DNA from: Burkholderiaceae bacterium
GTDB taxonomy: Bacteria; Pseudomonadota; Gammaproteobacteria; Burkholderiales; Burkholderiaceae_C
Length of the DNA stretch: 64,000 nucleotides
Reading direction: 5' to 3'
Assembly (NCBI GenBank): GCA_024235915.1
Contig: JACKLO010000016.1
Location: 91,759-155,758, forward strand
The notes beneath the pieces are model-generated. The model did no database searches and was not told where the DNA came from. It saw only the letters and a program-made list of their open reading frames with translations. Each line of letters opens with the position of its first letter. Position 1 is the stretch's first letter. The position numbers and the translations under genes were made by a program. Positions 16,813 through 28,387 of this stretch are shown one piece after another.

Positions 16813-17547
16813 TCAGGCGCGCCTCACACCGTGCGGCGACATGCAGGCTTGGGTGACCACGTGCCTGGCGAGCATCGCCGCACACTGGCGATAAGCCGGT
16901 TCACCCGGGTGAAAGCCATCCTCGGCCATGACACCGCGATTGAGCTGCATGCCCCAGTCTGCATGGGAGACGTCACTGCGGCCGGCAACCCACTCCGCCA
17001 GCGCGCGGTCATGCCGGCGTGCGTCGGCCCCGGCGATCCAGCGCAGCGGCCGCGGCAGGCCAGGAAACTGATGCACCGGCGGCAACGCCGCAAACACCAC
17101 ATGGCGCACACCGCATCGGTTGCGCAGTTCGTCGGCCAAGGCCTCGCGCGCCCGCACCGCGCGGTGCGACGGCACCTGCTCCACCACATCATTGACGCCG
17201 GTCACCACGATCGCGATGTCCGCATGCACCGGACCGTCACCGCGCAGCAGGTCCATCGCCTGTGCGCTGGTGACGCCGCTGCGCGCCAGCAGCCGCCAGT
17301 GCACGCGCGTGCCGGTGGCCTCGGCCACACGCCGGGCCAGGGGGCCAGCCAACGCCTGCGACTGGCGCTGCACCCCCACGCCGGCCGCCGACGAATCGCC
17401 GATCACCAGCAGGCGCAGCGGTGGACCGATGCCCACCGCACCGCTGCGTGGCCCAGGCGGCTCCGGCAACACCGGCACCGAGCGCCGCGCAAGCAGCGCC
17501 TGCGCCACCAGCAACGGCGACAGGGCCAGCTTCAGCGCAAGCGACAT
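16813..17547 (-). CDS. SGNH/GDSL-type hydrolase
   Basis: 244 residues. An N-terminal hydrophobic stretch (about 4-20) may be a signal or membrane anchor. The SGNH blocks follow: block I LLVIGDSSAAGVGV with the nucleophile serine, block III VVTGVNDVVE, and block V DGFHPGE with the catalytic Asp and His. Members act on acyl esters or thioesters. The gene starts 13 bases after the enoyl-CoA hydratase stop and so ends the beta-oxidation operon, which fits an acyl-ester or acyl-thioester substrate. Confidence 0.88.
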   Translation of the reverse strand: MSLALKLALSPLLVAQALLARRSVPVLPEPPGPRSGAVGIGPPLRLLVIGDSSAAGVGVQRQSQALAGPLARRVAEATGTRVHWRLLARSGVTSAQAMDLLRGDGPVHADIAIVVTGVNDVVEQVPSHRAVRAREALADELRNRCGVRHVVFAALPPVHQFPGLPRPLRWIAGADARRHDRALAEWVAGRSDVSHADWGMQLNRGVMAEDGFHPGEPAYRQCAAMLARHVVTQACMSPHGVRRA

Positions 17548-17560
17548 CGGCGCAGGTCGA

Positions 17561-18346
17561 TCAGGAAAACTTCGAAAAGTCCGGCGCGCGCTTCTGGAAG
17601 AAGGCCTGGAAAGCCTCCATTGCCTCCGGGCTGCGCAGCCGGGCGCTGAACAGCGCCCCTTCTTCGGCGATGACCTTCAGGATCTCGGCCCGCTGGGGCT
17701 GGCGCATCAGCCGCTTGGCCTCGCGCACCGCACCCGGCGGCAGCGCATTGAAACGCTCGGCGACACGACGCGCGTGCAATGCGACTTCCGACGCAGGCAA
17801 CACGGCGTTGGCGATGCCGCACTCGACCGCCTGTTCGCCGGTGAAGGGGTCGCCCAGGAGCAGCTTCTCCGCCGCCCGACGCGGGCCCATCAGCTGGGGC
17901 ACCAGCAGGCTGGACGCGTATTCCGGCACCAGGCCCAGGCCGACAAAGGGCATGGCCAGGCGAGCGTCGTCCGCGACGTAGACAAAGTCGCAGTGCAGCA
18001 GCATGGTCGTGCCGATGCCGATCGCCGCGCCGGTGACGGCCGCGACCACAGGCTTGTCGATCTCCAGCAGCGCCTTCATGAACTGGAACACCGGCGCCTC
18101 TTCTGTGGCGCTGCCGCCGGCACCCGGCGGGCGGGCCATGAAGTCCTCGATGTCGTTGCCCGTGGTGAAGATGCTCGGCTGCCCGGTGATCAGCACGGCA
18201 CGCACGGCACCGTCGGCCGCGGCCGCCCGCAAAGCGTCGGCCATCGCCTGGTACATCGCGACCGTCAGCGCGTTCTTCTTCTCCGGGCGGGCGATCTCGA
18301 TGGTGGCGACGCCGTTGAGCGTGGCGGTCTTGATGTGTTCGCTCAT
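17561..18346 (-). CDS. Enoyl-CoA hydratase/isomerase family protein
   Basis: 261 residues, single crotonase domain. It begins MSEHIKTATLNGVATIEIARPEKKNAL in two parts, with the oxyanion-hole segments ITGQPSIFTTGNDIEDF and VTGAAIGIGTTMLLHCDFVYV. The usual first catalytic Glu position after the second oxyanion segment is held in the GLVPEYAS region, so activity as hydratase or isomerase is plausible. It starts two bases after the thiolase stop codon and is co-transcribed with it, supplying an additional crotonase to the fatty-acid oxidation operon. Confidence 0.92.
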   Translation of the reverse strand: MSEHIKTATLNGVATIEIARPEKKNALTVAMYQAMADALRAAAADGAVRAVLITGQPSIFTTGNDIEDFMARPPGAGGSATEEAPVFQFMKALLEIDKPVVAAVTGAAIGIGTTMLLHCDFVYVADDARLAMPFVGLGLVPEYASSLLVPQLMGPRRAAEKLLLGDPFTGEQAVECGIANAVLPASEVALHARRVAERFNALPPGAVREAKRLMRQPQRAEILKVIAEEGALFSARLRSPEAMEAFQAFFQKRAPDFSKFS

Positions 18347-18348
18347 GC

Positions 18349-19545
<1,197 letters not shown>

Positions 19546-19559
19546 GTTCGTCGCTCCGA

Positions 19560-21956
19560 TCAGTTGCGGACGGGCTTGCCGGTCTGCAGCATGCCCATGA
19601 TGCGTTCCTGGGTCTTGGGGTGCTCGAGCAGGCCGCAGAAGTGCTTGCGCTCCAGCGTCATCAGGTAGTCCTCGGTCACCATCGATCCGGCGTCGACATC
19701 GCCGCCGCAGACCACGTCGGCGATCAGGCTGGCGATGTGGAAGTCGTGCGCGCTGGCGAAGCCGCCGTCGCGCAGGTTCACCAGCTGGCCCATGATGGTG
19801 GCCTTGGCGTTGCGGCCGGCCACTGGGAACAGCGCCTTGTGCGGCGGCCGGTAGCCCGAGGCCGCCATCGCCTTGGCCTGCGCGATCGCCACGAACAGCA
19901 GTTCGTCCTTGTGCGGCACGATCACGTCGTCCCACAGCAGCCAGCCGCTGGCACGCGCCTCGAGCGCGCTGGTGGCCACCTTGGCCATCGCGGCGCTGGT
20001 GAAGCCGTCGGTCAGGAATTGCAGCAGGTCGGCCTTCGCGTTGCCGGCAGCGGCCATCTCGGCCGCGCGGCGTGCGATGTAGGCCAGGCCACCGCCACCC
20101 GGGATCAGGCCCACGCCCACTTCGACGAGGCCGACGTAGCTTTCCAGGTGCGCCACGCGACGCGCACAGTGCACTGCGAGTTCGCAGCCGCCGCCCAGTG
20201 CCAGACCGCGCATCGCGGCCACCACCGGCACCTGCGCGTAACGGATGCGCAGCATCGCATCCTGCAGTTTCTTCTCCTCGGGCGCGATGCCCTTGGCGCC
20301 GAGCTTCATGAACACCGGCAGCAGCGACTCCAGGTTCGCGCCGGCGGAGAACACGTCGTCGGGCGACCAGATCACCAAGCCCTGGTACTTCTGCTCCGCG
20401 ATCTCCACGGCCTTGAGCAGGCCCTCTGTAACGGCTGGCGAAATCAGGTGCAGCTTGGCAGTGATGCTGGCGATCAGCACCTCGCCGTCCAGGCTCCAGA
20501 CACGGATCTCGTCGTTGGCAAATTCCTCGGTGCCGCTCTTCAGCGGGACCGCTGCGCCGCTGCCGAGCACCGACTCCGGGAAGTGCTGGCGGGCATAGAC
20601 CGGCAGCGTGCTGCGGGCCACCCAGCGTGCGCTGGCCGCGCTCCAGGAACCCTCCGGCCGGTGCACACCACCGGCAGCGGCCACCGGGCCGCTGAACACC
20701 CATTCGGGCAGCGGCGCGCTCGACAGCGCCTTGCCGGCCTCGATGTCCTCCTTCACCCACTGGGCCACCTGGGCCCAGCCGGCCTCCTGCCAGAGTTCGA
20801 ACGGACCCTGCTTCATGCCGAAGCCCCAGCGCATCGCGAAGTCCACATCGCGCGCGCTGTCGGCGATGTCGTGCAGGTGTACCGCCACGTAGTGGAAGCT
20901 GTCACGCAGGATGGCCCACAGGAACTGGGCCTGCGGGTGGCTGCTCTCGCGCAGCAGTTTCAGGCGCTCGGCAGCGGGCTTCTTCAGGATGCGGTCGACC
21001 AGCGGGTCGGCCTTGGCGCCGCCCTTGACGTACTCGCCACTCGTGGGGTCCAGGCGCAGGATGTCCTTGCCCACCTTCTTGTAGAAGCCGGCGCCGCTCT
21101 TCTGGCCCAGCGCTCCCTGCTCGATCAGCTTGCCCAGCACCGGCGGTGTGGCGTAGCTGCTGAAGAAGGGATCGCTCTGCAGGTTGTCCTGCAGCGTCCT
21201 GATGACGTGCGCCATGGTGTCCAGGCCCACCACGTCGGCGGTGCGGAAGGTGCCGCTGCTGGCGCGGCCCATCTTCTTGCCGGTGAGGTCGTCGACGACG
21301 TCGTAGCTCAGGCCGAAGTTCGCCGCCTCCTGGATCGTCGCCAGCATGCCGGCGATGCCGACGCGGTTGGCCACGAAGTTGGGCGTGTCCTTGGCGCGCA
21401 CCACGCTCTTGCCGACCGCCGTGGTGACGAAGCTCTCGAGCTGGTCGAGGATGTCGGGCAGCGTCGTCGGCGTCGGGATCAGCTCCACCAGGCTCATGTA
21501 GCGCGGCGGGTTGAAGAAGTGGATGCCGCAGAAGCGCGGGCGGATGCTCTCCGGCAACGCCTCGCTCAGCTTCGTGATCGACAGGCCCGAGGTGTTGCTG
21601 GCGACGATGGCCGCCGGGTTCAGCGCCGGCGCGATCTTGGTGTACAGGTCCAGCTTCCAGTCCATGCGCTCGGCGATGGCCTCGATGACGAGGTCGCAGC
21701 CGGCCAGCAGGTCCAGGTGTTCCTCGTAGTTGGTCGGCTGGATCAGCGCCGCGTCGGCGGCCACACCCAGCGGGGTAGGCTTGAGCTTCTTCAGGTTCTC
21801 GATGGCCTTGAGCGCGATGCCGCTCTTGGGGCCTTCCTTGGCCGGCAGGTCGAACAGCACCACGGGCACCTTGCAGTTCACGAGCTGGGCGGCGATCTGC
21901 GCGCCCATCACGCCGGCGCCGAGCACGGCGACCTTGCGGACATGGAATCGGTTCAT
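19560..21956 (-). CDS. 3-hydroxyacyl-CoA dehydrogenase/enoyl-CoA hydratase (FadN-type bifunctional protein)
   Basis: 798 residues. The NAD-binding dehydrogenase domain comes first (VAVLGAGVMGAQIAAQLVN near 9-27), and a crotonase domain lies in the C-terminal half (MRGLALGGGCELAVHCARRV, VEVGVGLIPGGGG). This is the domain order of FadN-like proteins and opposite to E. coli FadB. The dehydrogenase histidine region is present (FCGIHFFNPPRYMSLVELIP). The frame is open beyond 22300, but MNRFHVRKVAV at ATG 21956 is the natural start. It supplies hydration and oxidation steps of beta-oxidation together with the neighbouring thiolase. Confidence 0.95.
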   Translation of the reverse strand: MNRFHVRKVAVLGAGVMGAQIAAQLVNCKVPVVLFDLPAKEGPKSGIALKAIENLKKLKPTPLGVAADAALIQPTNYEEHLDLLAGCDLVIEAIAERMDWKLDLYTKIAPALNPAAIVASNTSGLSITKLSEALPESIRPRFCGIHFFNPPRYMSLVELIPTPTTLPDILDQLESFVTTAVGKSVVRAKDTPNFVANRVGIAGMLATIQEAANFGLSYDVVDDLTGKKMGRASSGTFRTADVVGLDTMAHVIRTLQDNLQSDPFFSSYATPPVLGKLIEQGALGQKSGAGFYKKVGKDILRLDPTSGEYVKGGAKADPLVDRILKKPAAERLKLLRESSHPQAQFLWAILRDSFHYVAVHLHDIADSARDVDFAMRWGFGMKQGPFELWQEAGWAQVAQWVKEDIEAGKALSSAPLPEWVFSGPVAAAGGVHRPEGSWSAASARWVARSTLPVYARQHFPESVLGSGAAVPLKSGTEEFANDEIRVWSLDGEVLIASITAKLHLISPAVTEGLLKAVEIAEQKYQGLVIWSPDDVFSAGANLESLLPVFMKLGAKGIAPEEKKLQDAMLRIRYAQVPVVAAMRGLALGGGCELAVHCARRVAHLESYVGLVEVGVGLIPGGGGLAYIARRAAEMAAAGNAKADLLQFLTDGFTSAAMAKVATSALEARASGWLLWDDVIVPHKDELLFVAIAQAKAMAASGYRPPHKALFPVAGRNAKATIMGQLVNLRDGGFASAHDFHIASLIADVVCGGDVDAGSMVTEDYLMTLERKHFCGLLEHPKTQERIMGMLQTGKPVRN

Positions 21957-21973
21957 GGTTTCTCCAGGGAAAG

Positions 21974-22414
21974 TCATTCGGCGCGTTGCCAGGTCTGGGT
22001 GCGGCCCAGCAACGGCATGCCGATGTAGCCGCGCACATCCAGCGCCTTGCCGCCATTCTTGGGCGACAGGCGCACCTTGTAGGTCTTGCCGTTGTTGGGG
22101 TCGAGGATGCTGCCGCCGTCCCACACCGATTCCTCGGTGGCGCTCTTGCTCACGCCTTCGAGGATGGCCATGCCCACGATGGGCTGGCCCTTGCGGGCGT
22201 CGGTGCAGGCATCGCAGACCGGGTCGGGCTTGGCCGGGTTGATCAGGCGCTCGATGCGGCCGACCAGCTTGCCGTCCTGCTCGACGATGCGCACGTAGGA
22301 CTTCTCGGTCTTCGTCTCGTCGTCGATGGTCTTCCACAGGCCCACGGGCGTGGCCTGCGCCCACACCAGGGGCGCGGCCAGGCTCAGCAACAGGGCGGTC
22401 AGGTGACGGCGCAT
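21974..22414 (-). CDS. DUF2147 secreted protein
   Basis: 146 residues with a cleavable signal peptide (MRRHLTALLLSLAAPLVWAQ). The mature DUF2147 domain shows TPVGLWKTIDDETK, a CDAC pair and LDPNNGKTYKVRLSPKNGGKALDVRGYIG. The function of DUF2147 is not established; members are exported small beta-rich proteins. It lies in the beta-oxidation operon between the acyl-CoA dehydrogenase (12 bases upstream) and the dehydrogenase/hydratase gene (17 bases downstream). That is an unexpected place for an exported protein. ATG 22414 is preceded by GGAGATCCC. Confidence 0.9.
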   Translation of the reverse strand: MRRHLTALLLSLAAPLVWAQATPVGLWKTIDDETKTEKSYVRIVEQDGKLVGRIERLINPAKPDPVCDACTDARKGQPIVGMAILEGVSKSATEESVWDGGSILDPNNGKTYKVRLSPKNGGKALDVRGYIGMPLLGRTQTWQRAE

Positions 22415-22425
22415 CGGGGATCTCC

Positions 22426-24216
<1,791 letters not shown>

Positions 24217-24220
24217 CGTG

Positions 24221-24859
24221 TTACTCCTGGGAAGACGGGACGGGAGGCTGGTAATCGGCCACGACACGTGCAAAGCCGCGCCGTGCGCGGTCCAGCGTGC
24301 CGGGGTTGCGCAGGAAACGCGCGTCGTGATGCAGGGCCAGGATCAGACCGTGGACCTCGAACAGCATCTGCAGGGGGTCGGTGTCGGCGCGCAGCTGGCC
24401 GCTGTCGATGGCCTGGCGAATGGCGCGCTCCAGCGCCGCATGCCAGGCGCGCACCATGGACGCGAGCGCATCACGGACGGGGCCAGGCCGGTCATCGAAC
24501 TCGACGGCGCCACTGATGTAGATGCAGCCGGAGTCCAGTTCCACCGACACACGCCGCACCCAGTTTTCGAACAGCGTGCTCAGCCGCGGCAGGCCGCGCG
24601 GCTCGCGGATCGCGGGGAAGAAGACCTCTTCCTCGAAGCGCGCGTGGTATTCACGGATGACGGAGATCTGCAACTCTTCGCGCGAGCCGAAATGGGCGAA
24701 GACGCCCGACTTGCTCATGCCCGTCACCTCGGCGAGAGCACCGATCGACAAACCCTCCAGCCCCATGTGCGACGCCATGCCCAGGGCCGCGTCGAGGATC
24801 GCGGCGCGGGTCTGTTGGCCCTTCTGCAGGGCACGGGCGTGGTGGGTGGATGTGGACAC
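24221..24859 (-). CDS. TetR-family regulator of the beta-oxidation operon
   Basis: 212 residues. The N-terminal helix-turn-helix (about 18-65) reads TRAAILDAALGMASHMGLEGLSIGALAEVTGMSKSGVFAHFGSREELQ in family style, followed by a helical ligand domain. It is the first gene of the operon that continues with acyl-CoA dehydrogenase, DUF2147, dehydrogenase/hydratase, thiolase, hydratase and SGNH hydrolase. A perfect 14-bp palindrome lies ten bases before its start, so autoregulation and control of the whole operon are likely, probably relieved by an acyl-CoA. The ligand is inferred from the target genes. Confidence 0.93.
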   Translation of the reverse strand: MSTSTHHARALQKGQQTRAAILDAALGMASHMGLEGLSIGALAEVTGMSKSGVFAHFGSREELQISVIREYHARFEEEVFFPAIREPRGLPRLSTLFENWVRRVSVELDSGCIYISGAVEFDDRPGPVRDALASMVRAWHAALERAIRQAIDSGQLRADTDPLQMLFEVHGLILALHHDARFLRNPGTLDRARRGFARVVADYQPPVPSSQE

Positions 24860-24868
24860 GGCAGAAGA

Positions 24869-24882
24869 AACGAACGTTCGTT
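24869..24882. promoter_or_regulatory. Palindromic TetR-type operator
   Basis: AACGAACGTTCGTT is a perfect 14-bp palindrome centred 17 bases upstream of the tetR ATG. A consensus TTGACA -35 box for the minus strand lies at 24913-24918, with no convincing -10. The palindrome would overlap the promoter or transcription start. Palindromes of this kind around GAACGTTC are typical of TetR regulators of fatty-acid genes. Confidence 0.7.
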
Positions 24883-25037
24883 CTATTTTGCAGATCCCGC
24901 TGCTCTGCGCCGTGTCAAATCCGTGCGATTTCTAGGGTCACACGTCTAGATGACGCTGGCGTGATGGCGGCTCGATGCCCCAGGCGGTTCATGGGGAGAT
25001 TGAAGCCGGCACGGTGCTTGCATTACGCTACGCACAG

Positions 25038-25595
25038 ATGGAAGTGCTGCAGCTCGACGTGTCGGGCCGTCCCCAGGCCTGGATCAGCACCCGTGATGCC
25101 GCGGTGCTGTACGCCTGCGACAGTGTCGCCTGGACCCTGGGCGACGCCTGCCGTGTGATGCGCGGCGGCATCCAGCGCAGCACCGGCCTGCAGTCGCGCA
25201 TCGAGGTTCACCCCATCATCGCCGTGCGCGGCGCCGTGCCCAGCCGGGCATGGCGCACGGTGCCGGCACTGAGCAACCCGAAGCTCTTTGTCCGTGATCG
25301 CAATGTGTGCGCTTACTGCGGACATCGACTCCCGTTCGAGGACCTGACCCGCGAGCACATCGTGCCCGTCTCGCGGGGCGGCGTGGACACCTGGATGAAC
25401 TGCATCACGGCCTGCAAGGCCTGCAATGGCCACAAGGGCAGCCGCCTGCCCGAAGAAGCCGGCATGGTGCTGCTGTACCTGCCCTACGTGCCCAGCCTGC
25501 ATGAGGACATGATCCTGCGCGGCCGCCGCATCCTGGCCGACCAGATGGAGTTCCTGCTCGCCTCTGTGCCGCGCACCAGCCGCCTGCACGGCTGA
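25038..25595 (+). CDS. HNH endonuclease
   Basis: 185 residues from ATG 25038. The HNH module occupies the middle: zinc-binding CAYCG, then LTREHIVPVSRGGVDTWMN (catalytic His and Asn) and CKACNGHKGSR with the second CxxC. The N-terminus MEVLQLDVSGRPQAWIST and the VMRGGIQRSTGLQSRIEV segment are typical of a widespread chromosomal HNH family in beta- and gammaproteobacteria; it is not obviously phage-borne. The frame is open to an ATG at 24975, but homologues generally start at the MxVLxLD motif. Function in the host is uncharacterised. Confidence 0.88.
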   Translation: MEVLQLDVSGRPQAWISTRDAAVLYACDSVAWTLGDACRVMRGGIQRSTGLQSRIEVHPIIAVRGAVPSRAWRTVPALSNPKLFVRDRNVCAYCGHRLPFEDLTREHIVPVSRGGVDTWMNCITACKACNGHKGSRLPEEAGMVLLYLPYVPSLHEDMILRGRRILADQMEFLLASVPRTSRLHG

Positions 25596-25779
25596 GCGGC
25601 GGCACAGTTCCCGTCGCCTTCAGCGGGATGACGGCAGCGAATCCTGTGGCCGCCGCGTCAGGCGCCACCTCCAGGCCTGCGCCTCGCTTCACGGCACTTT
25701 GCCCGTTGGCACACTTCTTCACAGCTGGCGTGTGCACCGGTCGGGCCACAATTGCGTTGCGCCGCCCTGGAGGATTCTG

Positions 25780-26259
25780 ATGAAGCGCTTGCTGACCGCC
25801 ATGACCGTGGCCGCCTTGGCGGCCTGCTCCACGACCAGCCCCGATGTGATCCAGCGCGGCGACGCCCAACGTCTGTCGACGGTGACCGACGCCACGGTGT
25901 TGTCCGTCCGTGCCGTCACCGTCGACGGCACGCAATCCGGTGTCGGCGCCACGGCTGGCGGCGTCGTCGGCGGCATCGCCGGTGCGTCGCGCGGCAACAG
26001 CCGCGAGTCCGTGGCCCTGGGTGTCATCGGCGCCGTGGTGGGTGGGGTCGTCGGCAACGCCATCGAGCGCAGCACCACACGTGAGGACGCCCTGGAGATC
26101 CTGGTGCAGTTGAAGAACGGCGAACGCCGCGCCATCGTGCAGGCCAAGGGCGACGAGAACCTGCAATCCGGGGATGCCGTGATCCTGGTGACCACCGGGG
26201 GCAAGGTGCGGGTCATGAAGGCGCCGCCTGTGGTGCAGGGCCAGCGGCCGGTCAGCTGA
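25780..26259 (+). CDS. Glycine-zipper 2TM outer-membrane lipoprotein (SlyB-like)
   Basis: 159 residues. The lipoprotein signal MKRLLTAMTVAALAACST has its lipobox at LAAC. The middle has a glycine-zipper double hairpin (GVGATAGGVVGGIAG and LGVIGAVVGGVVGNAIE), and the C-terminal beta domain ends in QSGDAVILVTTGGKVRVMK. SlyB/PcP-type proteins sit in the outer membrane and help keep it intact under stress. The start is fixed by GGAGG eight bases upstream of ATG 25780. The 184 bases before it hold no gene. Confidence 0.92.
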   Translation: MKRLLTAMTVAALAACSTTSPDVIQRGDAQRLSTVTDATVLSVRAVTVDGTQSGVGATAGGVVGGIAGASRGNSRESVALGVIGAVVGGVVGNAIERSTTREDALEILVQLKNGERRAIVQAKGDENLQSGDAVILVTTGGKVRVMKAPPVVQGQRPVS

Positions 26260-26401
26260 CAAGTTGATGCGCGCGCGCTGGCAGCGCACGTTGCCCGGCT
26301 GTGCGCTGCAGCAGCCGTTGACGTCAGGGCGCCCCAAATGGCGCCGCCTCGTCAGCGTCGCTGGGGCCAAGGCCCAAGGCGCAACCTGATGGAGATTGCC
26401 A

Positions 26402-27130
26402 GTGTTCGAGAAGCTGGTACCCCTCAATCAAGAGCGGCACGCAAGAACGCTGCTGAGCCAGGCCACGGACTTTGGCTTTGCAAAGCACCTCCACATGGCG
26501 TACCTGACGCTGCAGGAGTTTTCGCTCGCTTCGCCGCTGTATCCCATCGTGTTCGTGGAACACGACGACAGCTTCAGCCCGATGGCCTTGCTGGGTCTGT
26601 CACGTGGCCAGAATCTCTTTGTCAATGCCGACGGACGTTGGGAAGCTCATTACATCCCGGCCATCGTCCGCCGCTACCCCTTTGCCCTGGTTGCATCAAA
26701 CACCCCGGACCAGTTCACGGTGTGCATTGACGAGGGCAGCCCATGGGTAGGCTCGTCTGAAGGCAAACCGCTGTTCGACGCCAACGGGCAGCCTACGGCG
26801 GTGATCGACAACGTCAAGCGGTACCTGGCAGAACTCCAGCAGATGGATGTCGCGACGGCCCAGTTCTCAACCTGGCTACAGACGAACAACATGCTGATCC
26901 CGCTGCGCCTGCGCGTTCGCGATCAGGACGCCGTGCGGCAAATCACAGGCTGCTACGTGGTCAATGAGGAGAGGCTGAACGGCTTGTCCGACATGCTGTT
27001 CCTGGAGCTTCGAAGCCGTCACTTCCTACGCGCTGTCTATGCGCATCTGCTGTCACTGGCACAGGTGGAGCGGCTTGTCGAACTCAGTGCCGAGCGGCAC
27101 GCCGCGCAGACCCGCCCGGATCGCGCCTGA
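26402..27130 (+). CDS. SapC-family protein
   Basis: 242 residues matching SapC-like proteins (family named from the Campylobacter S-layer cluster). The conserved core is FEKLVPLNQERH, FPIVF-like LYPIVFVEHDDSF, ALLGLSRGQNLFVNADGRWEAHYIPAIVRRYPFAL and the C-terminal GCYVVNEERLNGLSD. Function is unknown outside S-layer contexts. GTG 26402 is chosen because GGAG at 26391-26394 sits seven bases before it; a TTG at 26396 would be too close. Composition is somewhat less GC-rich than neighbours, but there are no mobile signatures. Confidence 0.85.
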   Translation: MFEKLVPLNQERHARTLLSQATDFGFAKHLHMAYLTLQEFSLASPLYPIVFVEHDDSFSPMALLGLSRGQNLFVNADGRWEAHYIPAIVRRYPFALVASNTPDQFTVCIDEGSPWVGSSEGKPLFDANGQPTAVIDNVKRYLAELQQMDVATAQFSTWLQTNNMLIPLRLRVRDQDAVRQITGCYVVNEERLNGLSDMLFLELRSRHFLRAVYAHLLSLAQVERLVELSAERHAAQTRPDRA

Positions 27131-27172
27131 AGCCCTGCTTCCGAGGGCACTCGGGCCGAAAAACTTCGATGG

Positions 27173-27249
27173 TGGTAGGCCGTGTTGGACTTGAACCAAC
27201 GACCAAAGGATTATGAGTCCTCTGCTCTGACCAACTGAGCTAACGGCCC
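27173..27249 (-). tRNA. tRNA with anticodon CAT, probably tRNA-Ile2 (lysidine-modified)
   Basis: A 77-base cloverleaf on the minus strand including encoded CCA; the anticodon loop is CTCATAA. An elongator tRNA-Met is the default reading, but the body follows the tRNA-Ile2 pattern. It has TTAGCTCAG in the D arm, GACTCATAATC around the anticodon, GGTTCAAGTCC in the T arm, and C4-G69 and C5-G68 in the acceptor stem. These two pairs are known determinants for TilS, which converts C34 to lysidine so that AUA is read as isoleucine. The acceptor stem starts with a G1-U72 pair. Confidence 0.85.
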
Positions 27250-27297
27250 GCCGTCGACGATTCTAGAAGCCGGGGCGACTGTGAACGGGCCGCGGCA

Positions 27298-28326
27298 CTA
27301 CTTCTGCGACAGCGCATGCCCCACCAGACGCGCCGTGATGTCGACGATCTGGATCATGCGGTCGTAGGGCATGCGGGTGGGGCCAATGACCCCGAGGGTG
27401 CCGACGACCCGGCCGTCAACCTCGTAAGGTGCGGTCACCACGGACAGCGACTCGTAGGGCACGACCTGGCTTTCACCGCCGATGAAGATGCGCACGCCCT
27501 CGGCGCGGCTGGACGTCTCCAGCAGCCGCATCAGTTCGGTCTTCTGCTCGAAGAGGTCGAACATGCGCCGCAGGCTGCCCATGTCATCGGCCAGGTCGCT
27601 CACGCCCAGCAGGTTGCGTTCGCCGGAGACGACGACGTTGTCGCTGTTCTCCTGCATGGCCTCACTGCCGGCGTCCACCGCCGCTTGCATCAGCGTGGCG
27701 ATGTCGCCGCGAAGTGCATCGATCTCAGACTTCAGCCGCGAACGCACCTCGTCGATCGTCAACCCGGCGTAGTGCGCGTTGAGGAAGTTGGTGGCTTCCT
27801 GAAGCTCGGCCGCGGTGTAGTCGCGCGCGGTGAAGATGACCCGATTCTGCACGTCACCGTCGGGCGCCACCAGGATCACCAACATGCGCTTCTCGCCCAG
27901 GCGCAGGAACTCGATGTGGCGGAACACACCGGCCTTGCGCGGCGCGCTGACGATGCCGACAAACTGGCTCAGGTTCGACAGCAGCGATGCGGCCTGCGTG
28001 ATCACGCGTTGCGGCTGGTCGGGCTGCAGCATCGCGGCCACCTCGGGGTCGGGCTGCGCGCTGTCCAATGGGCGCACCGTGAGCATGGTGTCCACGAACA
28101 GGCGGTAGCCGCGTGCCGTGGGCACACGGCCGGCCGAGGTGTGCGGGCTGGCGATGAGCCCCGCTTCCTCAAGGTCGGCCATCACGTTGCGGATAGTGGC
28201 CGGCGAAAGGTCGAGACCAGAGGCGCGCGACAGCGTGCGCGAACCCACCGGCGTGCCGTCGGCGATGTAGCGCTCCACCAGCGCTTTGAGCAGGGTTCTG
28301 GCGCGATCGTCCAGCATGGATTTCAT
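27298..28326 (-). CDS. hrcA: Heat-inducible transcription repressor HrcA
   Basis: 342 residues. The N-terminal winged helix begins MLDDRARTLLKALVERYIADGTPVGS, with the DNA-contact LSPATIRNVMADLEEAGLI segment. The rest has the HrcA GAF-like and dimerisation parts (ERNLLGVSDLADDMGSLRRMFDLFEQK, GPTRMPYDRMIQIVDITARLVG). HrcA represses groES/groEL and dnaK-type operons at CIRCE elements; no CIRCE palindrome is visible in this window. ATG 28326 is preferred, with ATG 28317 as an alternative. Divergent from nadK, an arrangement common in betaproteobacteria. Confidence 0.95.
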   Translation of the reverse strand: MKSMLDDRARTLLKALVERYIADGTPVGSRTLSRASGLDLSPATIRNVMADLEEAGLIASPHTSAGRVPTARGYRLFVDTMLTVRPLDSAQPDPEVAAMLQPDQPQRVITQAASLLSNLSQFVGIVSAPRKAGVFRHIEFLRLGEKRMLVILVAPDGDVQNRVIFTARDYTAAELQEATNFLNAHYAGLTIDEVRSRLKSEIDALRGDIATLMQAAVDAGSEAMQENSDNVVVSGERNLLGVSDLADDMGSLRRMFDLFEQKTELMRLLETSSRAEGVRIFIGGESQVVPYESLSVVTAPYEVDGRVVGTLGVIGPTRMPYDRMIQIVDITARLVGHALSQK

Positions 28327-28387
28327 TGTAGTGAGGCGGCGTTCCACAGCCCTCTGCGGACAAATTCCCTATGGTGTAATGCGCCGC

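Noticed and set aside
27173..27249. Elongator tRNA-Met
   Set aside because: The acceptor and D-arm features fit tRNA-Ile2 better; see the feature entry.
28327..28387. CIRCE element controlling hrcA
   Set aside because: No TTAGCACTC-type inverted repeat is present in the hrcA/nadK gap.
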